From the NCBI RefSeq assembly GCF_026151205.1, contig NC_087079.1, forward strand, positions 12,762,635-12,826,634: a stretch of DNA of 64,000 nucleotides. Direction: 5' to 3'. Below are positions 12,861 through 25,545 of the stretch, one piece after another; position 1 is the stretch's first letter, and every line of letters starts with the position of its first letter. The translations under genes were made by a program, and so were the position numbers. Source of the DNA: Bolinopsis microptera. Its lineage: Eukaryota; Ctenophora; Tentaculata; Lobata; Bolinopsidae. The notes beneath the pieces are model-generated. The model was not told the origin of the DNA. It did no database searches and saw only the letters and a list, made by a program, of their open reading frames with translations.

Positions 12861-13430
12861 GTAACACGTGATGTTGCTAGGTAACACGTGATTTTGCTAG
12901 GTAACACGTGATGTTGCTAGGTAACACGAGATGTTACTAGGTAACTCGTGATGTTGCTAGGTAACACGAGATGTTGCTAGGTAACACGTGATGTTGCTAG
13001 GTAACACGTGATTTTGCTAGGTAACACGTGATGTTGCTAGGTAACACGTGATGTTGCTAGGTAACACGTGATGTTGCTAGATAACACGTGATGTTGCTAG
13101 GTAACACGTGATGTTGCTAGGTAACACGTGATGTTGCTAGGTAACACGTGATGTTGCTAGGTAACATGTGATATTGCTAGGTAACACGTGATGTTGCTAG
13201 GTAACACGAGATGTTACTAGGTAACTCGTGATGTTGCTAGGTAACACGTGATGTTGCTAGGTAACACGTGATGTTGCTAGGTAACACGAGATGTTGCTAG
13301 GTAACACGTGATGTTGCTAGGTAACACGTGATGTTGCTAGGTAACTCGTGATGTTGCTAGGTAACACAAGATGTTACTAGGTAACTCGTGATGTTGCTAG
13401 GTAACACGAAATGTTACTAGATAACTCGTC
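12861..13430. repeat. 20-bp minisatellite with a CACGTG site in most units
   Basis: About 28 uninterrupted copies of GTAACACGTGATGTTGCTAG. Variants change CACGTG to CACGAG or CTCGTG. Most units carry the palindromic E-box CACGTG. Confidence 0.95.
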
Positions 13431-14007
13431 ACGTCGCGTCGCGTCGTCCAACTGTCCAATTGCGATAGGATGACGACAAATGAGACGCAAACGTAGTGAT
13501 TTGTTATAAAGCTATAACCATGCGTTCCTAATCCACACTCCTGATCGTTTACATACGTACTCACTTTCTAAATTTGATGGATTATCAGTCTACTGTAATC
13601 ACCCTCACGTTAGTAGTTTTGTTGTTGCACGTCTGTAGGCTTGTCGAGAAAATCGAAGCAGTTTTTCAGGGAAGCTTCTCCACCCTTATATTATGTTATG
13701 TTATTAACAGGAAGAGCGAAATAAATTCAATCACTGGAGATTTCAACTGCCATATTGACCCTGGAAGATTTTTACGTTCGCAAATGCCGGAGTGATCTTA
13801 CAAATATCAAAAGCGAGATTAGTTCATATTTCCATAAATATCGATTGAAGCGAATATATTGGTTCAAAGAACTTTAAAACATACTCAGGCAGGAGCAGAT
13901 CGTTATTCGTTAGGAAAATGATTAAAACATTAACAAAGTGGCAAGGAAAATTACTTTAAATACACCCCATATTAATTGAATTAGATTGAATTGTGTTTTT
14001 GATTTAG

Positions 14008-14539
14008 TTTATAAAATTTTATTTACCTACCCCCTTTAAATTCTCAAAAATAATTCCCAATAATTCCAAAAATTCCTAAATTCAAAATTCCCCAATTTCC
14101 AATCCCCATTTAAAATCAATTTAAAATCATTTTCAATAAAACCAATTAAATTCCAAAAAAAAATTTTTAAAACAATTTACCCCACCAAAATTTTCATTCA
14201 AAAATTTTCATTACTTAAAATCTTAAAATTTTCCTTTAAATTTTAACCCCCTTAAAATTCACCCCCCCAAAACCAAAACACCAAAAAACCTTACCCCCCT
14301 TTTTCCCCCCACCCCAAACACACCAAACAACCCCTTTCCCCCCCTTTCTTTAACACCCCAAATATAATTTCAATATTACAATTCATCCCACTATCCCAAA
14401 AAACCCCCCCTTTTAAAAAAAAAACCCTACCAAATAATTTTTTTAAAATTTTAAAACCCTTTACCCACCAATTTTACAAAACCACCCTCTAACACCCAAC
14501 AACCCCAAATTTCAAAACCCAAATCCCAATCCCCCATTT
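14008..14539. repeat. 532-bp stretch without any G on the + strand
   Basis: From 14008 to 14539 the + strand contains only A, C and T. One G follows at 14540 and the next at about 14623. Flanking DNA is ordinary. Short C and A homopolymers are common in it. No gene is visible. Confidence 0.9.
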
Positions 14540-15488
14540 GCTTAAAACCTAAACCCCTAATTCTAACATTTTCCCCTTTCAATTACAAATTTATCAAAAC
14601 ATTTCCCCAAAAACTCACCTATGAAGATTTCCCCACCCAAATTTAACGGCAAAAAAAACTTCTTTTTAACCCCCTTAACGTTTGAAAGGGTTATTTTCTA
14701 GTTTCTTAGATAGTTAGATAACTTAATCGCTCGAACGATGATTTATTATCGCTAGTTTCTGTTTGCAAAACATCCATATCCCCAGTAATTGTATTTCTCT
14801 CGAATTTCAGCTTCTTCTGATAAATGTAGCGAACTCATTCACAATTCATGTTGTTTATATGTTATTTATATATTAATTGAATGCAGAGTAAGTAATGAAT
14901 AAATATGACTAATTGTACAAATAATGGGATCAGACTATTTTAATATTTTATCCTGATATTATGTAGACAGCTCAAACTCTGAATAAAGATCACGTTGATT
15001 ATAAGCAGTGTCTCATTTCTCAACGACGAGCACAGATAGACATACCAAAACTGCAATTTCAATGTAAATGTGCCAAATTCCTGTTGGAATAACGGATATC
15101 CGACCCAATTCAAATTGAACTTTATAATTAAGAAGGTTGAACTTTGGAGCGCCCATAGTGTTCAACATGATGCACTGATCGCTGATGGAGATTTCTGATG
15201 GTTACATTCTCGATTAAACTCCAGTAGGACGCTCCCCCAGTGGAGGGTCTATATGACGGTGGTCAGTGGGTGTCGCGACAAAAAAAATTCTCGATTAAAG
15301 CCACAACCACAAGATCAGTCCAGAGTATCCGATTAATTATCTATAATTTCTTCTGGAGATTAGACATGGCTCTAAATATATCACCACTACATAAGAGTAG
15401 AAGTGCAATTAATGAATTAAAAGATCCACATGCCTCATTATAGTTGATGTTAGTCTGCTCATATCTCACTATCTGTAATATGTCAGAT

Positions 15489-15523
15489 ATAATCGGACTG
15501 TTCCTTAGGAACAGTCCGATTAT
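15489..15523. repeat. Perfect 16-bp stem hairpin
   Basis: ATAATCGGACTGTTCC, a 3-base spacer, then the exact inverse complement. It is followed by two tandem TTATAAGCTTGGC units. Possible end of a small foldback element. Confidence 0.8.
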
Positions 15524-15765
15524 AAGCTTGGCTTATTATAAGCTTGGCTTATTTTGTCCTTGGTCACGCCTTATCTGTGTTTTTACAGCTTGGAAACCGT
15601 TTATTTTTTCAAAATTTTAACATTCGACATAAGCTAAAATAAAAACAATCATGAATTATGTCTATCCAAGTACATAAGCAGCTTATAATAGAATCATACT
15701 ATCTCTTTAAAATTTTTGCGAATGACTTACTTACTTTGTTACGTTGTAGGGTTTCATAGAATCCT

Positions 15766-16535
15766 CTATCGGGCCATCGAAAAAGTCGACCCCCCGGACA
15801 GTGTAGAAACTGTTTTATCACCACTCCAATCAAGCAAGGAGTTTCCATTCCGACGGCTGTATCCTGGAGCTGGAGGCTCGTCCGGAAATGACTTCACAAA
15901 GTTCGTTAAAGCTGCTTTGAATTGCATAGGATCCTCGATGGTGTGCATATGTGTTGGGATTACATTCCATAATCGAGGTCCAGTGACTGCAAATGAGTTG
16001 TCATGTATTGCTTGATTACGTTGACTGCTGGACTTAGCTATACTGGGCACAACTGCTTTTTGACCATGTCTGAGAGTCACCGAGAACTTGATACCGATAT
16101 CATTAGGGCACTTGCAATGCAGAACTTTCCACATGTTGATGATTAAATACCGTTCTCTTCTTCTTTGCAATGACATCAGATCTAGGGCCTTTAATCTCTG
16201 CCAGTAATTGAGGTGCTGGGTGCCATCTATTTTCGATGTAAACGTACGCTGAATCCCTTCTAGCTGTTGGATGTCCTTGTTCTTAGAGCAATTCCACAGA
16301 GGACTGCAATACTCCAGATGGCTTCTAACGAGAGACTTGTACAGAGTCATCATGGTGGCTTTGTCTCTCGTTTTGAACGCACTTAGCACCCAAGAAGCAA
16401 CTTTTCCTGCGCGTTCAGCTATCCTGTTGACGTGTGGGGTCCATGCAGGACAAATCAGCGGAAACTGTCACTCCTAGATCTTTCACCGTTTGAGTGGGGT
16501 ACAGCATGTTTCCGTTCGACACTTCATATGTTTCA
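15766..16535 (-). mobile_element. Non-LTR retrotransposon, C-terminal reverse-transcriptase fragment
   Basis: The minus strand encodes a C-terminal segment typical of CR1/L2/Jockey-type LINE reverse transcriptases: VKDLGVTVSADLS, HVNRIAERAGKVASWVLSAF, TLYKSLVRSHLEYCSPLWN, DIQQLEGIQRTFTSKI, LKALDLMSLQRRRERYLI and GPRLWNVIP. A one-base frame change lies near 16450, between the first two blocks, and the palm domain with its YxDD motif is absent. It is therefore a 5'-truncated, inactive relic. Its broken 5' end touches the first unit of the 51-bp satellite. The family-level assignment (CR1/Jockey side) comes from this conserved C-terminal pattern. Confidence 0.88.
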
Positions 16536-16537
16536 CC

Positions 16538-19399
16538 ATGTGATACTACAATAATTCAATTAGTTCTAAAAGGATAATAAATGCAACTATGTGAATAAAT
16601 GCAACTATGTGTACAATAATTCAATTAGTTCTAAAAGGATAATAAATGCAACTATGTGATATTACAATAATTCAATTAGTTCTAAAAGGATAATAAATGC
16701 AACTATGTGATATTACAATAATTTAATTAACTCTAAAAGGATAATAAATGCAACTATGTGATACTACAATAATTCAATTAGTTCTAAAAGGATAATAAAT
16801 GCAACTATGTGATACTACAATAATTCAATTAGTTCTAAAAGGATAATAAATGCAACTATGTGATACTACAATAATTCAATTAATTCTAAAAGGATAATAA
16901 ATGCAACTATGTGATACTATAATAATTTAATTAATTCTAAAAGGATAATAAATGCAACTATGTGATACTACAATAATTTAAGTAGTTCTAAAAGGATAAT
17001 AAATGCAACTATGTGATACTACAATAATTTAATTAGTTCTAAAAGGATAATAAATGCAACTATGTGATACTACAATAATTTAATTAGTTCTAAAAGGATA
17101 ATAAATGCAACTATGTGATACTACAATAATTTAATTAGCTCTAAAAGGATAATAAATGCAACTATGTGATACTACAATAATTCAATTAGTTCTAAAAGGA
17201 TAATAAATGCAACTATGTGATACTACAATAATTCAATTAGTTCTAAAAGGATAATAAATGCAACTATGTGATACTACAATAATTCAATTAGTTCTAAAAG
17301 GATAATAAATGCAACTATGTGATACTACAATAATTCAATTAGTTCTAAAAGGATAATAAATGCAACTATGTGATACTACAATAATTTAATTAGCTCTAAA
17401 AGGATAATAAATGCAACTATGTGATACTACAATAATTCAATTAGTTCTAAAAGGATAATAAATGCAACTATTTGAAACTACAATAATTTAATTAGCTCTA
17501 AAAGGATAATAAAATATAAATGCAACTATGTGATACTACAATAATTTAATTAGCTCTAAAAGGATAATAAATGCAACTATGTGATACTACAATAATTTAA
17601 TTAGTTCTAAAAGGATAATAAATGCAACTATGTGATACTACAATAATTCAATTAGTTCTAAAAGGATAATAAATGCAACTATGTGATACTACAATAATTC
17701 AATTAGTTCTAAAAGGATAATAAATGCAACTATGTGATACTACAATAATTTAATTAGTTCTAAAAGGATAATAAATGCAACTATGTGATACTACAATAAT
17801 TCAATTAGTTCTAAAAGGATAATAAATGCAACTATGTGATACTACAATAATTCAATTAGTTCTAAAAGGATAATAAATGCAACTATGTGATACTACAATA
17901 ATTCAATTAATTCTAAAAGGATAATAAATGCAACTATGTGATACTATAATAATTTAATTAATTCTAAAAGGATAATAAATGCAACTATGTGATACTACAA
18001 TAATTTAAGTAGTTCTAAAAGGATAATAAATGCAACTATGTGATACTACAATAATTTAATTAGTTCTAAAAGGATAATAAATGCAACTATGTGATACTAC
18101 AATAATTTAATTAGTTCTAAAAGGATAATAAATGCAACTATGTGATACTACAATAATTTAATTAGCTCTAAAAGGATAATAAATGCAACTATGTGATACT
18201 ACAATAATTCAATTAGTTCTAAAAGGATAATAAATGCAACTATGTGATACTACAATAATTCAATTAGTTCTAAAAGGATAATAAATGCAACTATGTGATA
18301 CTACAATAATTCAATTAGTTCTAAAAGGATAATAAATGCAACTATGTGATACTACAATAATTCAATTAGTTCTAAAAGGATAATAAATGCAACTATGTGA
18401 TACTACAATAATTTAATTAGCTCTAAAAGGATAATAAATGCAACTATGTGATACTACAATAATTCAATTAGTTCTAAAAGGATAATAAATGCAACTATTT
18501 GAAACTACAATAATTTAATTAGCTCTAAAAGGATAATAAAATATAAATGCAACTATGTGATACTACAATAATTCAATTAGTTCTAAAAGGATAATAAATG
18601 CAACTATGTGATACTACAATATTTTAATTAGTTCTAAAAGGATAATAAATGCAACTATGTGATACTACAATAATTCAATTAGTTCTAAAAGGATAATAAA
18701 TGCAACTATGTGATACTACAATAATTCAATTAGTTCTAAAAGGATAATAAATGCAACTATGTGATACTACAATAATTTAATTAGCTCTAAAAGGATAATA
18801 AATGCAACTATGTGATACTACAATAATTTAATTAGTTCTAAAAGGATAATAAATGCAACTATGTGATACTACAATAATTCAATTATTTCTAAAAGGATAA
18901 TAAATGCAACTATGTGATACTACAATAATTCAATTAGTTCTAAAAGGATAATAAATGCAACTATGTGATACTACAATAATTCAATTAGTTCTAAAAGGAT
19001 AATAAATGCAACTATGTGATACTACAATAATTTAATTAGCTCTAAAAGGATAATAAATGCAACTATGTGATACTACAATAATTTAATTAGTTCTAAAAGG
19101 ATAATAAATGCAACTATGTGATACTACAATAATTCAATTAGTTCTAAAAGGATAATAAATGCAACTATGTGATACTACAATAATTCAATTAGTTCTAAAA
19201 GGATAATAAATGCAACTATGTGATACTACAATAATTTAATTAGTTCTAAAAGGATAATAAATGCAACTATGTGATACTACAATAATTTAATTAGCTCTAA
19301 AAGGATAATAAATGCAACTATGTGATATTACAATAATTCAATTAGTTCTAAAAGGATAATAAATGCAACTATGTGATACTACAATATTTTAATTAGTTC
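16538..19399. repeat. 51-bp satellite with a 1,027-bp higher-order repeat
   Basis: About 56 head-to-tail copies of a 51-bp AT-rich monomer containing GTGATACTACAATAATT and CTAAAAGGATAATAAATGC. Marker variants recur in the same order: TTGAAACTAC followed by a 7-bp AAATATA insertion occurs at 17466 and again at 18493, exactly 20 monomers plus 7 bp later. This is a true higher-order unit. Confidence 0.95.
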
Positions 19400-22085
19400 G
19401 ATTTCAATCTCCTGGTGGACAGCTCTGCAACAATGATTTTAGGTTTATTGTATTGTATTACTCTAGCGGGGATGATTCTGTTTAACCTGTACACTTTGTA
19501 GCTCTGTTTAATCGCAGTTTTATTGAGTTGCCCTTATTTGAACCATTTCTCGTTCTTTACCAAGGTTCTACCCCTAAGTTCCATGAGCCGTGTAATTGAA
19601 CTACTTGTACTTGGTCCGTCCAAAAATCTAATAAATTATCTTGTTCGACCTAGTAAAATGCGTTATTCTGTTCTTATACTTATTATGAGTAAATCTTGAT
19701 TCTTGAATACATTTGACACGATGCTTTAAAATTTAAAAGCTTCAAAAACAATAACCATTTTGCCCTTGTGTACAGCACAGCAACCGATTAATTTCAAAAC
19801 TTATCAATCTAGTTCGACCAACGAATATACTAAACTACTAGGATCCGACAAAATGCGAATATTCTATATGACATACGTTTTGCTGGAACCATTTAAGGTC
19901 GCAGAGTTGTTTAATGGTTTGACTTAGTGCCGAAAGTGATTTAGCGAACCTCAAATTTGATCTCATTTGATGGGAAATCATGGATATGTCTTAAGTAGTG
20001 CATTCAAGTATCTTAAAATTCGCTGTCTGGTTGCATTTTCATATGACAGTTGTGCAGGGCACGCAAAACTGCAACTTTAGATATGTTTCAGCTTGATTTA
20101 AATTCAACATAAGTTTATTTTTAATTATGGTTAATGAAAGTTTTATTGCACTCTAGGGAGGAAAGAAGACCATGGGACTTAGCCTAAAGAATGGAAACTC
20201 ACCCGCACACTCGCAATTAAATCAGGTCAGTTTGATTGAATTTCACTATGGTCAACCACGACGGGAGATAAATACAACTAAAAATGTTTTTGTTGTTGTT
20301 CAGGTAGCAGGCTTGCCACACATAGGTCCAGTAGTTTAGGTGCTAGGTTGTGAGGTTGTGGTACACACTTAACTAGGTAGTCTGAGAGTCCAAAAAGAGA
20401 TGCCAACAGCTAGTGTGAGCCTCTATTATACAGATAGAACACGACACTATAAAGATTACTTCATCACCCCAATGTAGGGAAGTATAAAACTCACTTCCTG
20501 TTTAACGGAGAATGGAATACGAGCCAGGATTCGGTGACACCATGGATCGAAAGTGCAAACTTACTAAGAAGATCGGGTACTGGACACAGCAGAGCAGATG
20601 TACGTGGATTACTGTTTTCAGAAAAACATCAACCACGGATGATTTTATCTGCGTGGTACAGTCAAACAATATGATAATTAATATACAAATCGAAACGACC
20701 GGTTGAGTCAAACAATTGTTTCCATCATGAAAGCATGATATCATCAGTAACAACTGGGGTAGGAACTAAAATTGTTTTTAGTACAAAGCTAAAAGTGTAC
20801 ATAAATAATCACTCGTGAAACATTATAATCTTAGTTGTAGTGGACGGTGGATTTTGACGTATTGAAAGCACGTTCCAGTCATTTTGTAGTGAACGTTATT
20901 GAACGTCAGTGAACGTCAGTGATTATCAAAACAAAAATGCATGAAAATAAAATTTTTGAAATCTTTGATGATAATAGTTCCATTGATAGTAATATTTGAC
21001 GGGATTATTATTATACCTATTGTCCATTCCTTTAGTCCGGGGCAAGAGATTAACAATACTCTTCTTTTCCAAACAATGCGTGTGCTCTGCTATACTAGAG
21101 TAATGTGAGTGTGACTATGTGATGATATTACAAAAACTTAGTGCTGTGCCAGTCTTTCTATCCGTCTATTTTTGATAAACGGATTAAACGGATTAAACGA
21201 TTCAAAAGTCAAATTACAATGGTAATGTCTGATCGCAGTATAAAAAGTAAATTTACCCAAAAGTCAAAAAAGTCAAAAAGTATAACTATATATACAAGAG
21301 CTAGTAGAATGAGAATAAAATTGAAACCATTATAATAAACAAAAAAATAACCCCCGCAAATCTTCAGAATGAGATTTTTTTTTTTTAATTTAAAAAGTCT
21401 TATAGAAGTGTTCCGAATCTATAAAGATTTAGTGGCTCACTTATAAATTCACTCGTGCGTAAATTAAAAAGACTAAGCTAAAATCTTACAGATGCGTATG
21501 TCTTAATTGTTAATTTTTAAAATGTGAATAGTGCATCTTGAACTGATAGTGATAGCAATTGTTTAGCACTTATCATAAATCTCTTAAGACGTTATTTTAG
21601 AAAAGTTGTTCAAAGAAGCAGGTCAGGACATGGAAATACTCGAATATTAAAATGCAGAAAGTGATTAGTACACAATTGAACAAACCATAATTGAATGAAC
21701 ATTATTGAAATCAAGGGGTACAGCGACAAACTGCCGATTTAAATAATTAACTAAAACATTTATTGCAAAAGATAGGGTAATAGATGTGGATACTGGCGGG
21801 GAGGTGATAATTGTTTGTTTACGTTTTAGGTGGCGCCTCTATTCAGCAGGTTGAAGAGGTGATACACATTTTGTATTATAGAACGCTTACATAACACTTG
21901 TAACTCCTTCTTGTTACCCCCCAGGATTTATTAACATCTTTAGTATTCCGGGCGCTAGTTTGCAACATTTTTTCAGCTTCGATCGTTCCTCCATCATTTG
22001 TATCTCCAAAATCTTTAGAGATCCGTAGTCATTCTCGCTCATTATTTCCTTCTTTGTTCTTCTCCTATAGCTGTGGATGTCAGCT
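19400..22085. other. Intergenic, no gene recognised
   Basis: A short open frame at 20512-20706 (+) is not supported by homology or splice context. Small GTCAAAAA repeats lie near 21255. An AATAAA on the minus strand at 21927-21932 may serve the GPCR gene. Confidence 0.45.
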
Positions 22086-23036
22086 CTAAATTTGAGGTCT
22101 GTATACCGAGACTGGCACAACCGAAAGGAGTTTCGAGAGGAGGAATCTCTGGAAACTTTTAATCGTCAGAACGTATATGTAAAAGTTGGCCGCAATATTT
22201 ATCATCATCAAAAAATAGCACAATCTGTAGAAATGGACGAGAAATAAATCCGAGGGATTTTTAATAAAGCTTCCAGTAATGTGATGAACAGTGATAGGCA
22301 GAGTTGAGATGCAGAATACAGCAGCAGTCAGGGTCACAGTCAGGGCTCCCTGCCTTGGAATGCTACTTTGAGCTCGTCTAGCAGATTGTGTTGCATCAAC
22401 TAGGTACATCAGTGTGGGAACGGTAGTGGCGACGATGATCAGATTAGGGACAACTGCAAAGATAAACACAGAAATTGGTATTATCCCCTTCCAGACATCA
22501 GAGGTGAAACCGTATTCACAGCTGTAGATTCTGTAGTCGAAGTTAACGTCATCCTTGTCTACAGCGAAGAAGCATATTGGTGTTATGAGGGTGAAAGCCC
22601 AAATGAAGCTGCAAACCTGATTTGCTCTTTTTTTTGACCAACTTGCTGCTCGGAGAGGGTGCCTGAGTATCAGAAACTTGCTTGTAGTGAGCACTGCGAT
22701 GAGGGACATCCCAGCTAGGTAGGTAAAGTAAGACGTGTATGCTACTACATAGCAAAGTATATCTCCTAGAATCCAGGATTTAGTAACCAACGAGATACTT
22801 ATAGGCAGAAACCTGTTCATTGTACTAGCCAGATCAGAAACAGCAATATGTCGGATTATTATGGCTAAAATCTTGTTGATCTTGAAGGCGTCCCTTTGGT
22901 ACGATGCATATAGGATCAAATTATCTCCAATAAGAGATGACAGGACACCAAATAAGAAGTAGGCAGTCCAAGAATTTCTTTCTGCATCGTTATTTATCCC
23001 GAATTTGATGTCGGAGTAGTTGCTTGTGGAGTTCAT
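22086..23036 (-). CDS. Divergent rhodopsin-like (class A) GPCR
   Basis: Single-exon 316-residue receptor in the plasma membrane. Two N-glycosylation sequons (residues 2 and 6) precede seven hydrophobic helices, at about 25-45, 56-84, 93-118, 141-160, 186-212, 230-252 and 262-285. Class A marks are GDN in helix 1, SD68 in helix 2, W in helix 4, and Cys residues before helix 3 and in the second extracellular loop (SCEYGF). The DRY motif is replaced by TSK, CWxP by CISTLP, and NPxxY by ANFYIY. A basic third loop (ARRAQ) and a short tail suggest G-protein coupling. The ligand is unknown. An AATAAA lies about 155 bases past the stop. An overlapping charged frame (21914-22120) may be a frameshifted longer tail. 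The class is firm; the subfamily is not. Confidence 0.88.
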   Translation of the reverse strand: MNSTSNYSDIKFGINNDAERNSWTAYFLFGVLSSLIGDNLILYASYQRDAFKINKILAIIIRHIAVSDLASTMNRFLPISISLVTKSWILGDILCYVVAYTSYFTYLAGMSLIAVLTTSKFLILRHPLRAASWSKKRANQVCSFIWAFTLITPICFFAVDKDDVNFDYRIYSCEYGFTSDVWKGIIPISVFIFAVVPNLIIVATTVPTLMYLVDATQSARRAQSSIPRQGALTVTLTAAVFCISTLPITVHHITGSFIKNPSDLFLVHFYRLCYFLMMINIAANFYIYVLTIKSFQRFLLSKLLSVVPVSVYRPQI

Positions 23037-23333
23037 CAGTTTATAAGAAATAATTCAGAGTGAAGAGCAATGGATATGTGACTATGGACACGATATTGCC
23101 CCAAATAAAACAAATTACGAACTATACGAAATAAAAAAGTTCAAAATATCGAAAACATTACTCAACACTGGATTTCGGATGGGCCAGGTCAATATGCACT
23201 GCATCAAATTTCATTTAAGTAACTCTAGAAGAGTCAAGAGAATATGTTGTATAAAAAAATGTGTGTCTCCTTAGACCCCAGCTAAACAGCACGTGACACA
23301 TCAAGTAATCTATCATTACATGCTTTTTAGCTA

Positions 23334-23495
23334 CGACCAAAGACTCCATCACGTACTGCAGTACGTGCTCACGTGCTGTCTTATAGCTAGGACCAAAGAC
23401 TCCATCACGTACCGCAGTACGTGCTCACGTGCTGTCTTAAAGCTAGGACCAAAGACTCCATCTCGAATTGCAGTACGTGCTGTCTAGCTAGCACC
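23334..23495. repeat. Three 56-bp tandem units carrying a palindrome
   Basis: Three copies of AAAGACTCCATC plus CACGTACTGCAGTACGTG plus CTGTCTTA..GCTAGGACC. The central CACGTACTGCAGTACGTG is an 18-bp perfect palindrome in the first copy and is degraded in later ones. Confidence 0.85.
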
Positions 23496-23976
23496 TCAGA
23501 CCGTGTTACGGTATCACGTGACTCGGTTAGTTAGATGAACAGAGGCTAGCTCCTTGCAATATAGATAAAATATTCTCCTTAGTTAGAATAAACACAATAA
23601 ATAGTAATACATGAGTTGAGTTTTCAAATATGTAACTCAGAAAGCGGGATTTGGACATTTTGTTAACTCAGAAGTCAGAATAATCATCACAACTTCTTTA
23701 CTCTTTCAGTAATCATACATTGTCTTGGTTATATTTAGATATTTATTTGCAGTTATTCCATTACCATCAACTTCAAATTCCTTTCGCAAAATTATTTCAC
23801 TTCATACATTAAAAGAAGAGTTCAATAATTTCCAAATTATGTCGCGTTGCGTCAATTATACGTTTGTACTACTATTGCTTCTAATCTAGATAGATAAAAT
23901 GATTGTAGGCACGGACTGTCAGTCTGCAGAAATCAAATAAAGCGGAAGAGACGAGAAGCTTACTAAAACCAAAGAC

Positions 23977-24036
23977 AACCCACGCGCACATTTGTGGACC
24001 AGAGTTTAAATCTGGCGCCTTAACCACTCGGCCATG
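23977..24036 (-). pseudogene. tRNA-Leu relic (anticodon TAA)
   Basis: The minus strand reads GGCCGAGTGGTTAAGGCGCC, anticodon arm CCAGA-TTTAAAC-TCTGG, and a Leu-type variable arm. The 5' acceptor strand and the 3' end are gone. The flank (TTTCATACCGCTGAATAAAG and GAGTAGCTGCAAG) matches that of the intact tRNA-Leu gene at 30.3 kb, so this is a copy of the same segment. Confidence 0.8.
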
Positions 24037-25545
24037 TTTCAATAATGATTTTGTTAATTTCATACCGCTGAATAAAGCCTCCGTCACTTTATCATTATTA
24101 CTAATTTATATAAAATTATATGGATTGTGAGTAGCTGCAAGTATCCAATAATTATTGGATTTTTAAAAATTAAAAAAAAAAAAGAATGGGTTTTCTGATT
24201 CTAACATGTATCGAGCAGATAATTCCCGTAGCTGTCTCTACCAACGCCTCCACTAATACCTTCTACCTCCCTATTATAGTACTTATAAATATAAATATAA
24301 TACCTGTGCCACAATGCAATCCTCACAACAATATCACATCAGTGAAGAGTATGTACAACGCAGTAAAAACAGTGTCAGCGTGACACAGAAAATGTAATCT
24401 ATTGTATCAAGGAACACACAGAGTATAAGGAATGTAAATAGACAAATGTGACGTACCACGTGGACTAAACAATACAGATCGATTAAGAATATAATTGCGA
24501 AAAACACATTCTTGACTATAACTTTATTTAAGTTTATTCAAAAGCCTGTAGTCACATAAATAATGAAATATCTTACACACATTTTGGTTGAGTGCGATTT
24601 TGCTGTCTTTTATTCTTTATTTTACCTTTTTTTTAAACATTTTTTTGAAGAGAGGCTGGGCCTGGGTTGCCCACGAGAGGATAGCATGTGGATGATTTGC
24701 CTACCTCTGGGGTATGGCAGTCCTATGTGCTAGGATGCCGTGGAAATCAGAATATGTAATGTAGGATGACGGTAAGTGTTGTAAGATGTGTCGTGTATGA
24801 ACGCTTATGTGGCAGTTGGGTGTGGAAGTGAAAGGTGCGAACTATAAAGACAACGTGTGTTTTTTTATACATTGGTACTGTTAAATTGTTTATTCATTCA
24901 TGATCTTCCCTTTACTTTTGCAATTTTCTTCGTGCAAAATTTCAGTTGGATATTTTTTTCACTCTTCCAAAAGTCTTTAGTATATTCCTATCGAAAGTTT
25001 AGAAAAATATGTCAATATCAAATATGAAAAACGAAAACTATGCCTAAATTTGTTGTTCGACTTTGAGGTGCAAAAGATCAACTTTCCAGTTGAATAAACA
25101 CATTTTTGAGGGCACCAAAAACTGTGGCAGGATTCAAAGAATAATTTCATTTTAAGCATCAAATTGATTGAGTTATAACATTTCAATAAAACAATTAATA
25201 TTGTTTTACGAAAAATACATTTAACCAGGAAATGCTCGATTACAGAAATTAGTGTTCCCAATGGTCACTAAACTTCCTGTGAGGTCATTTGGGTCGGAAA
25301 GTTTTGGTGTATTAATTATTATATATTATGTATTGAATTCGATTACAAAGCTGGAGTCAGATCTTGTGGAGGTATCTTTGAGAGTCTCGTTAAATTTTAA
25401 AACACTCTGCAATTTAACACGGAAACTGGCCGTTTAATGATGGGCAGTATGCAAGAATTGCCCGACCCAGTTCCAGCCATGACCAATCACCATCCAGAAT
25501 CATGAGTGTAAATTTTCCAAAAGAATTGTCCACTCCCCACTGCAG

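Noticed and set aside
16538-19399. CRISPR-like array
   Set aside because: Units are continuous 51-bp monomers without unique spacers, in animal DNA with introns; it is a satellite. The same holds for the 20-bp array at 12861.
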